Assembly: GCF_014635705.1 (NCBI RefSeq) | Contig: NZ_BMDI01000001.1 | Span: 1,256,008-1,320,007 of the forward strand | Reading direction: 5' to 3' | DNA: 64,000 nucleotides | Source: Oxalicibacterium faecigallinarum | Lineage (GTDB): Bacteria; Pseudomonadota; Gammaproteobacteria; Burkholderiales; Burkholderiaceae_D | Part shown: positions 1 through 8,473 of the stretch, piece by piece | Position numbering within the stretch: position 1 is the stretch's first letter | Layout of the letters: the number at the start of each line of letters is the position of its first letter | Program-made: the position numbers and the translations under genes | The notes under the pieces: generated by a model | Told to the model about the DNA's origin: nothing | Seen by the model: only the letters and a program-made list of their open reading frames with translations | Databases searched by the model: none

Positions 1-235
1 TCGACAAACCGGCGATGGTGGAAAACTGCTTTTCAAGCGGCAAGGCGACCGATGACGCCATCACCTCAGGACTGGCACCCGGCAGCACCCCGGTTACATT
101 AATGACAGGTGTGTCATAGCTCGGCAGTGCTGCAATCGGCAGCTTCACATAGGAGAACGCGCCGATCACGACAATCGCGATCGACAACAGCACGGTCATC
201 ACCGGCCGGCGTATACAGAGTTCCGAAATATTCAC
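1..235 (-). CDS. RND efflux inner-membrane transporter, N-terminal fragment
   Basis: Only the first ~78 residues are inside the window; the gene runs off the left edge. The predicted start is GTG at 235, giving MNISELCIRRPVMTVLLSIA, the typical N-terminus of an AcrB/MdtB-type proton-driven drug exporter: a short cytoplasmic helix, an RRPV motif, then the first membrane helix. The following stretch (LPIAALPSYDTPVINV and GASPEVMASSVALPLE) matches the periplasmic start of the porter domain in this family. It begins 21 nt after the stop of the adaptor gene on the same strand, so the two form an adaptor-pump operon. Substrate cannot be inferred. Confidence 0.85.
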   Translation of the reverse strand, partial: MNISELCIRRPVMTVLLSIAIVVIGAFSYVKLPIAALPSYDTPVINVTGVLPGASPEVMASSVALPLEKQFSTIAGLS

Positions 236-256
236 AAACGGATTCCGTAGGCAGGA

Positions 257-1399
257 TCAGGTGTTATCTTCAGGCATTGCGCTCGCAGGTGCCGGCTTGG
301 CAGTAGACTCCTTGACCTTGCTGCCCGGACGCAGGTTCTGCGCCCCTTCCACCACGACACGTACGCCCCCCGAGATACCCGTCACAACGGCCTGTCCGTT
401 TTCGATCGCCAGCACGGTCACCTTGACGTCCTTGACGGTCGCATCCTCCTGAATCACATAAACAAACTTGTCCGTCGGTCCCGTCACCACCGCCTGCGCA
501 GGCACCGTGACAGCATCGTCAACCTGACGCGTCACCATGCTGACATTCACAAACCCGCCCGGCCATAGTTTTTGCGCCTTGTTGTCGAAGCGCGCCTTCA
601 TGCGAATCGTGCCACTCTGACTATCCGACATATTGTCGATGAAGAACAATTTTCCCTGGATCGGCGGCTGGCCCGGCAATTGCACCGTCACCGGCGCATC
701 CGCATTCGGGTAAGTATTGACGACGTTGAGCAATTCGCGCTCTGGCAGCGCAAACGTGACGGCAATCGGATCAAGTTGGGTAATCGTTACCATCGGATCG
801 CCGGAAGGCTGTGCCAACGTGCCCGGAAACACATTGATAATACCCAGCCGACCGTCGATGCTGGCCTTGATCTGGTTGTCCCCCAACACAATTTCGCTGG
901 ACTGGGCCGCGGCCTGGTTCGCCTTGATCGCGTTGCGCAAGGATTCCACGCGCGCGCGCGAGGTATCGACAACCGCTTGCGAGACAAAATTCTGCTGCGC
1001 CAGATCCTGATTGCGTTTGAGTGTCAGCTCGGCATCGGCCAGATCGGATTGCGATGCCGCCAGCTCGGCACGTGTGCGCGCCACATTGGACTGATCGTTG
1101 CGCTCATCCAGTGTGAACAGAAGCTGCCCTGCCTTGACGAACTGCCCCTCTTTCACGTGTACCGTGCGCACAATGTTTTGTACCTTTGGACGCACTTCCA
1201 CCAAGGTGATCGATGACACATAGCCGTTCGCCTGTACGGTCAGCGGAATGCTTTTCTTCTCGGCCACGGCAGAATGAATGGTCTGCACATTGTCCGCACG
1301 ACGCGGGGCATCAGACTTGTGAAAGAACTGAAAATACAAAATCGCGCCAATCGCAAGGACGCCGATGCCAATAAGAATGTGTTTGCTTGTTCGTTGCAT
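257..1399 (-). CDS. RND efflux periplasmic adaptor (membrane fusion protein)
   Basis: A 380-residue HlyD/MdtA-type adaptor that bridges an inner-membrane RND pump and an outer-membrane channel. Residues ~8-25 form a hydrophobic signal-anchor. A lipoyl half-motif follows (VRPKVQNIVRTVHVKEGQFV), then an alpha-helical hairpin rich in Ala/Gln/Arg (residues ~105-170), the second lipoyl half (IKASIDGRLGIINVFPGTLA), a beta-barrel domain and a membrane-proximal domain. The tail is Pro/Ala/Lys-rich. There is no lipobox cysteine, so it is anchored by the N-terminal helix. The pump gene starts 21 nt downstream. No TolC-type channel gene is in view; it may lie beyond the left edge. Confidence 0.9.
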   Translation of the reverse strand: MQRTSKHILIGIGVLAIGAILYFQFFHKSDAPRRADNVQTIHSAVAEKKSIPLTVQANGYVSSITLVEVRPKVQNIVRTVHVKEGQFVKAGQLLFTLDERNDQSNVARTRAELAASQSDLADAELTLKRNQDLAQQNFVSQAVVDTSRARVESLRNAIKANQAAAQSSEIVLGDNQIKASIDGRLGIINVFPGTLAQPSGDPMVTITQLDPIAVTFALPERELLNVVNTYPNADAPVTVQLPGQPPIQGKLFFIDNMSDSQSGTIRMKARFDNKAQKLWPGGFVNVSMVTRQVDDAVTVPAQAVVTGPTDKFVYVIQEDATVKDVKVTVLAIENGQAVVTGISGGVRVVVEGAQNLRPGSKVKESTAKPAPASAMPEDNT

Positions 1400-1633
1400 G
1401 ATGCCGAATGAAATGCATTGCAGAAAAAGGACGACCGAAACAAGGTCATCGCTTCTCGAAAACCATGATCAATCCTAGCGGCGAAGCTTAGCATGGTCAC
1501 GATGATGGACTGCAACACGTGCCGGAAAAATCCGCATGCAACGCGTTTAAAAAGGAGGATACGGAGAAGAAATGATGCGGAAGAAGGAAAAATGCATTCC
1601 GCCAGAGAAACAAGCAAAGAAAAACAGATAAGA

Positions 1634-1729
1634 GGCGAGCCTTGTCTACGGCACTTGCAGTAAATGGCTGTGGCTGCTTCGTTCCCGACCTGACCAGGTT
1701 GACCATGCCACAATGCGCAGGGGCCCGCC
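1634..1729 (-). ncRNA. ffs: 4.5S RNA of the signal recognition particle
   Basis: The minus strand carries the bacterial small SRP RNA signature, GGTCAGGTCGGGAACGAAGC followed by AGCC, corresponding to the tetraloop and symmetric and asymmetric internal loops that bind Ffh. The ends pair as an 8-bp closing helix (GGCGGGCC at 1729-1722 with GGCTCGCC at 1641-1634). The predicted length is 96 nt, close to the usual ~100-115 nt. A -10-like TAAAAT (1742-1737 on the minus strand) sits 7 nt before the 5' end; no good -35 is evident. A T-rich tract lies just past the 3' end. The RNA guides ribosomes making membrane proteins to FtsY/SecYEG. Confidence 0.93.
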
Positions 1730-1838
1730 AGTCGCAATTTTAACAGCAATGCATGCGCTGTGCGACATGCGTGGCATGAAAATCATCCTGTGGCAGAAAC
1801 CTGCTTGCCATTTTGCGACAAGCCGGTTTGAGCCCGAC

Positions 1839-3323
1839 TTAGATTCCCAGTTCCTGCCAGATTTGATCCACACGCTTCTTGACCGCTTCATCCATCACAA
1901 TCGGCGTTCCCCATTCGCGACTGGTTTCACCCGGCCACTTGTTCGTCGCATCAATGCCCATCTTGGAACCCAGCCCACTGACTGGCGAAGCAAAATCCAG
2001 ATAATCGATTGGTGTGTTGTCGACCAGGGTCGTGTCACGTGTCGGATCGACACGGGTGGTAATCGCCCAGATGACTTCCTTCCAGTCGCGAATATTCACG
2101 TCCTCGTCAACCACCACGATGAACTTGGTATACATAAACTGGCGCAGGAAGCTCCAGACGCCGAACATCACGCGCTTGGCGTGACCGGCATAGGATTTTT
2201 TCATCTGCACCACCGCCATGCGGTAACTGCACCCTTCCGGCGGAAGGTAAAAATCGGTGATTTCCGAAAACTGCTTTTGCAGCAACGGAATGAAAACCTC
2301 GTTCAGCGCCACGCCGAGCACAGCCGGCTCATCCGGCGGCTTACCTGTATATGTAGAGTGATAAATCGGATCGCGCCGCATCGTGATGCGATCGATGGTA
2401 AAGACGGGGAAAGAATCCTGCTCGTTGTAATAACCGGTGTGATCGCCGTAAGGCCCTTCCACCGCATGCTCATAACCGGAAGGATGCGAGTCGTCCGGAT
2501 AGATATGTCCTTCCAGCACAATTTCGGCCGAAGCCGGCACCCGCAGTTCACTACCGATCGACTTGACCAGCTCGGTACGGCTGCCACGCAGCAAACCCGC
2601 AAACTGGTATTCGGACAGACTATCCGGTACCGGCGTGACGGCACCTAATATAGTAGCGGGATCGGCACCCAGCGCAACCGACACCGGGTACGGCTGGCCG
2701 CGATTGACGATGGTGTGTTCACGGAAATCCAGCGCGCCGCCGCGATGGGCCAGCCAACGCATGATGACCTTGTTGCGGCCGATGACCTGCTGGCGATAAA
2801 TCCCCAGATTCTGGCGCTTCTTGTGTGGCCCCTTGGTGATCACCAGGCCCCATGTAATCAGCGGCGCAATATCGCCCGGCCAGCAGTGCTGAATCGGCAG
2901 ACGCGACAAATCGACGTCATTACCTTCCCAGACAATCTCCTGACACGGCGCACTGCGCGACTCTTTCGGTGCCATATCCCACAGCGCCTTGACCATCGAA
3001 GTCATGCCCAGCACATCCTTGAACCCCTTGGGCGGCTCCGGCTCTTTCAGACTCGCCAGCACGTGACCGATCTTGCGCAGTTCGCTGATATCGTCGGCGC
3101 CCATCCCAAGGGCAACGCGCTTGGGCGTGCCAAAAAGATTGCCCAGCACGGGAATCTTTTGACCGGTCGGTTGCTCGAATAGCAGCGCCGGGCCTTGTGC
3201 TCGCAAAGTTCGGTCGCATATCTCTGTCATCTCCAAATGCGGCGAAACAGGTACGTTTATGCGTTTAAGTTCGCCCATTTGTTGCAATTGAGAAATGAAG
3301 TCGCGCAAGTCGGAATATTTCAT
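1839..3323 (-). CDS. ubiD: 4-hydroxy-3-polyprenylbenzoate decarboxylase
   Basis: A 494-residue UbiD-family decarboxylase, the usual length. It removes the ring carboxylate of the polyprenylated 4-hydroxybenzoate intermediate in ubiquinone synthesis, using prenylated FMN made by UbiX (not in this window). The N-terminus ([20 protein letters not shown]), the central [19 protein letters not shown] region and the [20 protein letters not shown] segment are characteristic. The EGP-GDHTGYY stretch contains conserved residues of the prFMN/substrate site. It is transcribed alone, divergently from the lytic transglycosylase gene. No Shine-Dalgarno sequence is obvious before the ATG at 3323, where the upstream DNA is very A-rich. 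Confidence 0.95.
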   Translation of the reverse strand: MKYSDLRDFISQLQQMGELKRINVPVSPHLEMTEICDRTLRAQGPALLFEQPTGQKIPVLGNLFGTPKRVALGMGADDISELRKIGHVLASLKEPEPPKGFKDVLGMTSMVKALWDMAPKESRSAPCQEIVWEGNDVDLSRLPIQHCWPGDIAPLITWGLVITKGPHKKRQNLGIYRQQVIGRNKVIMRWLAHRGGALDFREHTIVNRGQPYPVSVALGADPATILGAVTPVPDSLSEYQFAGLLRGSRTELVKSIGSELRVPASAEIVLEGHIYPDDSHPSGYEHAVEGPYGDHTGYYNEQDSFPVFTIDRITMRRDPIYHSTYTGKPPDEPAVLGVALNEVFIPLLQKQFSEITDFYLPPEGCSYRMAVVQMKKSYAGHAKRVMFGVWSFLRQFMYTKFIVVVDEDVNIRDWKEVIWAITTRVDPTRDTTLVDNTPIDYLDFASPVSGLGSKMGIDATNKWPGETSREWGTPIVMDEAVKKRVDQIWQELGI

Positions 3324-3454
3324 GTTTTTTTGCGTTTTTTGACACTAGACCTGACAAATGAATTGAAAAGTCTAAGTGATTGATTTCTATGAGTTTTATA
3401 AAAACTCATAAGAAAAATAAGATTTAAAAGTTATAGAAACACGTTTTTATAGTA

Positions 3455-3483
3455 TTGACTTGATATAAACGGGCTCCTACAAT
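3455..3483 (+). promoter_or_regulatory. Sigma-70-type promoter for the lytic transglycosylase
   Basis: TTGACT (3455-3460) and TACAAT (3478-3483) are separated by exactly 17 bp, with AT-rich DNA upstream (3400-3455). This is one of the best matches to the sigma-70 consensus in the window. Transcription would start near 3490, about 300 nt before the predicted start codon, so it implies a long 5' leader. Confidence 0.75.
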
Positions 3484-3489
3484 TCGCGC

Positions 3490-3792
3490 AACTCGAAGAG
3501 CAGACCCCGTATTTGAACATCAAAACGGATAGAAAAGAAACTCTCTTCTCTTCACCGGGGGATCGGGCCTCCAGCATGTTCTCAAGTTTTGCAAGGCGTT
3601 AGACCTTCCCGAACAAGTTGTTTGCACCGGATGGACCGCAAGAGCGACATCCCACAAAGCAGTCAACTCCGACGTTTGTTGTGTGTTACGACGTAACGAA
3701 ACAAACGATTTCTCTGATTCACGGCATGTTCAGGGTTCTACATCAGGAATTTGGTGGAGCCCTTCACCTGCCGCGTTAATCCTGGAGCCAGA
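3490..3792 (+). promoter_or_regulatory. Long structured 5' leader of the transglycosylase mRNA
   Basis: About 300 nt separate the promoter from the start codon, without a convincing gene. Hairpins readable in the sequence: CCGT-TTTGA pairing with TCAAA-ACGG (3507-3528); a long inverted repeat with CGTTTGTT/AACAAACG outside (3673-3680/3700-3707) and GTTACG/CGTAAC inside (3685-3690/3692-3697); AGGGTTC/GAGCCCT (3732-3738/3757-3763, one G-U pair); and GGTG/CACC (3753-3756/3765-3768). GG-C-CTCCAG at 3566-3574 is complementary, with one bulge, to CTGGAGCC at 3782-3789, which contains the ribosome-binding site. No known riboswitch family was recognised with confidence; the structure is inferred by eye. 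Confidence 0.5.
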
Positions 3793-4767
3793 ATGTTAGA
3801 TCGTATGAACAAGGCGATGCGTCAAGTCGCCAACCAATCAGCTCGACAGGTGATCGCGCGCTCGACAACCGTGCGCGCCTCCACCGGCAATATGCTCAGC
3901 ACGCTTCGCCACGCTGTCATGGTGCTAGGTCTGATGGCAATTGCCATCCTGACCATGATGTTTTTCAAACCGGAAGTCGCTGATAAACTGCAGGCGATTT
4001 CCCCATTCAGCGAAGCCGTTGCGTCAAATCCTCCTCAAGACATGCCGCCAATGGCAAATCTGATGGGTGATGCACCAGTAGCAGCCGAATTGGAAGACAA
4101 CGACAACGTCAAAACGCTGACCGCCGCCAATATCGCACCAAGCCCGTTGATCGGCAGCGAGATGCAGCAAAAGCGTGTGACCGAATGGATCTCCAAGCGT
4201 TACCGCGTTGCCAACGATGCTACCAATATGCTGGTTTCCGCGGCTTATCTGACGGCAGCTGAAATCAACCTTGATCCGCTGCTGATTCTGGCGGTGATGG
4301 CGATTGAATCGCGCTTCAATCCCTTTGCGGAAAGTCCGGTGGGTGCGCAAGGCCTGATGCAGGTCATGTCCAAGGTGCATCACGACAAATTCGCAGAAAT
4401 GGGCGGTACGCATGCAGCCCTGAATCCGGTTGCCAACATCCGTGTCGGTTCGCTGATTCTGAAAGAATACGTTGCACGTGGCGGTTCGGTTGAAGCCGGC
4501 CTGAAACGCTATGTCGGCGCAGCAGCCATGGCTGACGATGCCGGTTACGGTGCCAAGGTTTTGGGCGAGTATGACCGCCTGAAAGCCGTCGCCAGCGGCA
4601 AGCGCATTTCAGTTTATGCCGCGATGGCAAGCCGTGCGACGCCAAAAGCGCAATCCATCCCTGCGTCGGCTCAGTCCCAACAGCAGCCTGACATGGTCAG
4701 CACGGGTGGCAACGTCGAAGACATCGGCAAAAAAGAAAAGCTGTCGGAGAATCTGACCTCACTTTGA
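3793..4767 (+). CDS. Membrane-anchored lytic murein transglycosylase (SLT fold)
   Basis: A 324-residue protein that cleaves peptidoglycan glycan strands in the periplasm, forming 1,6-anhydro ends. The start is ATG at 3793, preceded by GGAG at 3784-3787; an in-frame upstream start lacks such a site. The N-terminus is basic (~35 residues), followed by one hydrophobic segment (HAVMVLGLMAIAILTMMFF). The SLT domain spans residues ~130-270: the catalytic Glu is about residue 172 in AVMAIESRFNP, followed by GAQGLMQVM, NPVANIRVG and the KRYVGAA segment. The C-terminal ~50 residues are Gln/Ser/Ala-rich and probably disordered. It is monocistronic, ending at a strong terminator. The unusually long leader suggests post-transcriptional control. 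Confidence 0.88.
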   Translation: MLDRMNKAMRQVANQSARQVIARSTTVRASTGNMLSTLRHAVMVLGLMAIAILTMMFFKPEVADKLQAISPFSEAVASNPPQDMPPMANLMGDAPVAAELEDNDNVKTLTAANIAPSPLIGSEMQQKRVTEWISKRYRVANDATNMLVSAAYLTAAEINLDPLLILAVMAIESRFNPFAESPVGAQGLMQVMSKVHHDKFAEMGGTHAALNPVANIRVGSLILKEYVARGGSVEAGLKRYVGAAAMADDAGYGAKVLGEYDRLKAVASGKRISVYAAMASRATPKAQSIPASAQSQQQPDMVSTGGNVEDIGKKEKLSENLTSL

Positions 4768-4785
4768 TCTGCCCAGATTGATTTC

Positions 4786-4813
4786 AAAAAAAGGAGCCTC
4801 CGGCTCCTTTTTT
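4786..4813. terminator. Bidirectional intrinsic terminator
   Basis: GGAGCC-TCC-GGCTCC stem-loop (4793-4807) flanked by A7 on the left and T6 on the right, so it can work on both strands. It lies between the convergent transglycosylase and aminotransferase genes. Confidence 0.9.
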
Positions 4814-4833
4814 GCTTTTAGAACATGCGTCTG

Positions 4834-6006
4834 TCAACGCGCGAAGAACCCGCGCAGCCGCCTGATGGCTTCCTCCAGATTCTCCATCGACGTCGCGTAG
4901 GAAATCCGCAAATAGCGGCGTGGCGCCGCCACGCCAAAGTCCAGCCCCGGCACCATGACTACGCCCGCCTCCTCCAGCATGGCGCGACTCAATTGATCGG
5001 CATCATCGCTGAGTGCCGAACAATCCGCATACACGTAAAAAGCGCCATCCGGCATTACAGGCACATGAAAACCCAGCGACTCCAGCGCCGGAACGATGTA
5101 GTCCCGACGACGACGCAGCTCCGCCTTACGGTCTTCATAGATAGCACGAGACTCTGGCGTAAAACAGGCCAGTCCGGCGTGCTGCGCAATACTCGAAGCG
5201 CAAATGAAAAGGTTTTGCGCCAGCTTTTCGATGGCGGGTCCCAGACTGTCCGGTACGACCAGCCAGCCCAGCCGCCAGCCGGTCATATTGAAGTACTTGG
5301 AAAAGCTGTTGATGACAATCACATCCTCCCCCAGGGAAACCGCAGAGAATGGCGTGCCGTCGTAGCGCAGATCATTGTAGATTTCATCAACGATCACAAA
5401 CCCGTTTCGCTTGCGCACGACGTCAGCAATCGACGCCAGTTCTGTCGGGGCGACAGAGGTTCCTGTCGGATTCGATGGCGAAGCCAGCAACACGCCCCGG
5501 GTTTTTGCCGACCAGTGTGCATCGACTTGCTGCGCCGACAACTGGAACCGCTGCGCCGCATCACAGGCGATCATGCGCGCCTGTCCGTCAAAAGCGGCAA
5601 CGAAATGGCGGTTGCACGGATACGATGGATCCGACATCAACACTTCCGTATTTTTTTCCACCAACGCGGCGCAAGCCAGCAACAATGCAGCCGACGCACC
5701 GGCGGTGACAACGATGCGCGAAGGCGCGACCTCGATACCGTAGACATGTCGATAATGTCCGGCAATCGCCTCGCGTAATTCGGGCAGACCAGTTGCCGCC
5801 GTATATTGCAGGCGACCATCCTGCATCGCACGGGCGGCGGCATCGATCACTGGTTGCGGCGCCGTAAAATCCGGCTCGCCGATTCCCATATGGATGATGT
5901 GACGGCCCTGGCGCTCCAGCGCGGCTGCATGCTTTGCCAGCTCCATCACGTGAAACGGCGCGATATGTTCCAGCCGGGCAGCCAGTTTCAACAAATCTGC
6001 GGACAC
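4834..6006 (-). CDS. PLP-dependent class I/II aminotransferase
   Basis: A 390-residue fold-type I aminotransferase acting in the cytosol. GIGEPDFTAP (~residue 42), the TAATGLPELREAIA segment, SPSNPTGT, DEIYNDL and the Schiff-base lysine in NSFSKYFNMTGWRLGW (about K237) are all present, as is a C-terminal RISYATSMENLEEAIRRL segment with the carboxylate-binding Arg. The family covers aspartate, alanine and N-succinyl-diaminopimelate aminotransferases; the exact amino acid cannot be read from the sequence. The start is GTG at 6006 with GGAA upstream. It follows nusB by ~110 nt on the same strand and could be the last gene of the rib-nusB transcript. Confidence 0.87.
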   Translation of the reverse strand: MSADLLKLAARLEHIAPFHVMELAKHAAALERQGRHIIHMGIGEPDFTAPQPVIDAAARAMQDGRLQYTAATGLPELREAIAGHYRHVYGIEVAPSRIVVTAGASAALLLACAALVEKNTEVLMSDPSYPCNRHFVAAFDGQARMIACDAAQRFQLSAQQVDAHWSAKTRGVLLASPSNPTGTSVAPTELASIADVVRKRNGFVIVDEIYNDLRYDGTPFSAVSLGEDVIVINSFSKYFNMTGWRLGWLVVPDSLGPAIEKLAQNLFICASSIAQHAGLACFTPESRAIYEDRKAELRRRRDYIVPALESLGFHVPVMPDGAFYVYADCSALSDDADQLSRAMLEEAGVVMVPGLDFGVAAPRRYLRISYATSMENLEEAIRRLRGFFAR

Positions 6007-6115
6007 GATGTCGATTCCTTAGTGAAAACGCCATCTGGCGGAGACTCCACGCAGATGGCGATCATGATGATTCTTTAGCGTCGCGGCCATGTTTCTCTGC
6101 CGCGCTTGCAACAAT

Positions 6116-6595
6116 TCAAGCCTTGCGACCGGCGTTGATTTCCACTTCGCGGACCGTCGCCGCAAACTTGTCGAGGACGCCATTGACGTACTTGTGTCCG
6201 TCGATACCGCCAAACGATTTGGTCAGTTCGACCGCCTCATTGATGACGACCTTGTAAGGGATCTCGATATGATTCTTGAGCTCAAACGCACCGATCAGCA
6301 ATGCGGCGTGCTCCACCGGCGACAAGGCGGCAATATCACGATCGATCAACGGCGCCAGCCCGGCGCGCAGCTCCGGTGCCTGCTTGACGGTGCCGTACAA
6401 CAGTACGTCGAAATGCTCGGCATCGGCCTTATCGAAACCATGTGCCTGACGAATGTGAGCTTCGATGGCGCGCACCTCTTCGTTATTCAGCAGCCACTGA
6501 TACAGACCCTGCAGGGCAAATTCACGCGCGCGATGGCGCGGCGTACGGTTCTTGTTGGGATTGGCGTGTTCTGATTTCTGGTTCATGGCTTGCAT
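6116..6595 (-). CDS. nusB: Transcription antitermination factor NusB
   Basis: About 159 residues of all-alpha RNA-binding protein, which with NusE (S10) binds boxA to prevent premature termination in rRNA operons. Diagnostic segments are [15 protein letters not shown] near the N-terminus, [20 protein letters not shown] in the middle, and [20 protein letters not shown] with [10 protein letters not shown] at the end. ATG at 6595 is chosen because AGAAGG lies 5 nt before it; GTG at 6601 and ATG at 6586 are alternatives. That Shine-Dalgarno is the right arm of a perfect palindrome (see 6601-6616). The neighbour is ribH, a classic ribH-nusB pairing. Confidence 0.95.
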   Translation of the reverse strand: MQAMNQKSEHANPNKNRTPRHRAREFALQGLYQWLLNNEEVRAIEAHIRQAHGFDKADAEHFDVLLYGTVKQAPELRAGLAPLIDRDIAALSPVEHAALLIGAFELKNHIEIPYKVVINEAVELTKSFGGIDGHKYVNGVLDKFAATVREVEINAGRKA

Positions 6596-6600
6596 CCACA

Positions 6601-6616
6601 CCTTCTATATAGAAGG
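6601..6616 (-). promoter_or_regulatory. Perfect palindrome containing the nusB ribosome-binding site
   Basis: CCTTCTATATAGAAGG is a perfect 16-nt palindrome between ribH and nusB. In RNA it would fold as a 6-bp stem with an ATAT loop, and the 3' arm AGAAGG is the Shine-Dalgarno of nusB. The hairpin could mask translation initiation. The control role is inferred. Confidence 0.5.
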
Positions 6617-6658
6617 CGCATGGTGACAGGTAATTAAAGTTGGACGACCAGCGGCAGC

Positions 6659-7153
6659 TTAGTCATCCTCGTCTTCTTCAGTGGCATCCGCCAAATCTTC
6701 GAGTGCGATCGTCAGATTGGCCATTTCGACGGCAACACGGGCAGCATCCGCGCCCTTTTCTTCCATACGTGCCTCTGCCTGCTCATCCGTATCGGTCGTC
6801 AGCACGGCATTGGCAACCGGAATACCGAAATCCAGACCAACACGCGTAATCCCCGCACCGGACTCGTTGGAAACCAGTTCGAAATGATAGGTTTCGCCAC
6901 GGATGACCGCGCCAATCGCTACCAGTGCATCAAACTGCATGGTTTCTGCCATCTTGCGCAATGCCAGCGGAATTTCCAGCGCGCCCGGTACCGTCACCAG
7001 CAGAATGTCTTCGTCCTCTACGCCCAGATGCTTCAGTTCAGCCAGACAGGATGCCAGCAGGCCATGACAGACGTCCTGATTAAAGCGCGCCTGAACGATG
7101 CCAATGCGCAGGCCTTCGCCAGCCAGATTGATGTCATAAGTACCAACGGTCAT
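6659..7153 (-). CDS. ribH: 6,7-dimethyl-8-ribityllumazine synthase
   Basis: A 164-residue lumazine synthase, the usual length. It condenses 5-amino-6-ribitylaminouracil with 3,4-dihydroxy-2-butanone 4-phosphate in riboflavin synthesis. Key segments are [53 protein letters not shown] (with the catalytic His in this segment) and the [17 protein letters not shown] phosphate site. The last residues form an unusually acidic tail (ATEEDEDD) after the core. A good AAAGGAAG ribosome-binding site precedes ATG 7153. It is downstream of ribBA and upstream of nusB on the same strand. Confidence 0.95.
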   Translation of the reverse strand: MTVGTYDINLAGEGLRIGIVQARFNQDVCHGLLASCLAELKHLGVEDEDILLVTVPGALEIPLALRKMAETMQFDALVAIGAVIRGETYHFELVSNESGAGITRVGLDFGIPVANAVLTTDTDEQAEARMEEKGADAARVAVEMANLTIALEDLADATEEDEDD

Positions 7154-7250
7154 GATGCTTCCTTTATGCGCTTAGGCGCCTTACTCGTTTCAACAGTCGA
7201 ATCGCAAGTCAATAATTCAACATATATTTTTCAATGAATTGAATGAACGC

Positions 7251-8363
7251 TCAATTTTCCGGCGTTGCCTGATAACCCGTCACTTCCAGATTGAAGCCGG
7301 TCATCGACGGCATCTTGCGTGGCTTGGACAGCAGCTTCATACGCCCCACCGACAGATCGCGCAGAATCTGCGCGCCAATGCCGTAGGTACGCAAATCCAT
7401 GCGCGAGGCGCGCGGCTGCGGATTTTTTTCCGGATTGTTCAATGCATCGAATTCGCTGAACAGTTCGTCAGCCGATTCTTCGCAGTTGAGCAAAACCATC
7501 ACGCCGCGATCCGACTGCTTGATTGCCTGCATCGCAGACGCCATGTTCCATGAGTGGGTGGTTGCCTTGGTTTCCAGCAGATCAAGCACGGATACCGGCT
7601 GATGCACACGCACCAGTGTTTCCTGATCCGGCACGATATCGCCATGAACCAGCGCCAGATGCGCGCCGCCACTCGGTTTATCGCGATACAGCACAGCCTG
7701 AAAACTGCCATGTACGGTTTCCATCGTCCGTTCGCCAACGCGATCGACAAAACATTCATGCTGACTGCGGTAATGAATCAGATCGGCAATCGTGCCGATT
7801 TTCAAGCCATGTTCCTTGCCGAATTCAATCAGATCCGGCAGACGCGCCATGGTGCCATCGTCTTTCATGATCTCGCAGATCACCGATGCCGGCGTCAGAC
7901 CAGCCAGCTCGGCCAGATCGCAGCCCGCCTCGGTATGGCCTGCGCGCATCAGCACGCCGCCCTTTTGGGCTTTCAGCGGAAAAATATGACCAGGCTGCAC
8001 GATATCGGTCGGTTTGGCATCTTTTGCCACGGCAGCCTGCACGGTACGTGCACGATCCGCCGCCGAAATGCCCGTTGTGACACCTTCCGCTGCCTCGATC
8101 GAAACAGTAAATGCCGTGCCGTAGGACGTGCCGTTACGCGCCGTCATCATGGTCAGCGCCAACTGATCACAACGTTCTTCGGTCAGTGTCAGACAAATCA
8201 GCCCGCGGCCAAACCTGGCCATGAAGTTGATTGCTTCCGGCGTAACATAATCGGCCGCCAGCACCAGATCGCCTTCGTTTTCACGATCTTCTTCATCGAC
8301 CAGAATCACCATGCGCCCGGCACGGAGTTCTTCGACGATTTCCTGGGTAGTTGAAATGGACAT
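7251..8363 (-). CDS. ribBA: 3,4-DHBP synthase fused to a degenerate GTP cyclohydrolase II domain
   Basis: A 370-residue two-domain protein. Residues ~1-205 are 3,4-dihydroxy-2-butanone 4-phosphate synthase with DEEDRENEGDLVLAAD, NFMARFGRGLICL, RAGHTEAGCDL and the CEIMKDDGTMARLPDL segment, so RibB activity is expected. Residues ~206-370 align with GTP cyclohydrolase II, but after RVHQPVSVLDLLE the three zinc cysteines of the canonical RVHSECLTGD-x-CDCG region are missing; the LRTYGIGAQILRDLSV segment is retained. The second half is therefore probably inactive as a cyclohydrolase, as in described RibBX-type proteins, and a separate ribA is expected elsewhere. It heads the ribBA-ribH-nusB group. 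No FMN riboswitch is visible upstream. Confidence 0.9.
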   Translation of the reverse strand: MSISTTQEIVEELRAGRMVILVDEEDRENEGDLVLAADYVTPEAINFMARFGRGLICLTLTEERCDQLALTMMTARNGTSYGTAFTVSIEAAEGVTTGISAADRARTVQAAVAKDAKPTDIVQPGHIFPLKAQKGGVLMRAGHTEAGCDLAELAGLTPASVICEIMKDDGTMARLPDLIEFGKEHGLKIGTIADLIHYRSQHECFVDRVGERTMETVHGSFQAVLYRDKPSGGAHLALVHGDIVPDQETLVRVHQPVSVLDLLETKATTHSWNMASAMQAIKQSDRGVMVLLNCEESADELFSEFDALNNPEKNPQPRASRMDLRTYGIGAQILRDLSVGRMKLLSKPRKMPSMTGFNLEVTGYQATPEN

Positions 8364-8473
8364 GGGATATTCTCGGAACAGGCCGCTATTTTAAAGGATT
8401 TGCGCCCTCACCAGAATGTGAATCTGTCTAAAAGGCGATCCGAGAACATTTGCGTTGTAGAGCGTTCCTGCGT

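Noticed and set aside
3490-3792. Assignment of the transglycosylase leader to the ydaO (c-di-AMP) riboswitch or 6S RNA
   Set aside because: Short resemblances (ACCGGGGGA, TTAATCC) are out of order compared with the ydaO core, and the 6S bubble pattern is missing. Left as an unassigned structured leader.
4825-5778. A 317-codon plus-strand frame opposite the aminotransferase gene
   Set aside because: The minus-strand product is a clear PLP enzyme with all motifs; the plus-strand translation is Arg/His-rich and featureless.
8364-8473. FMN riboswitch upstream of ribBA
   Set aside because: The conserved AGGGTTCTCAGG and GGCGGG-type boxes are absent; the gap is only ~110 nt.
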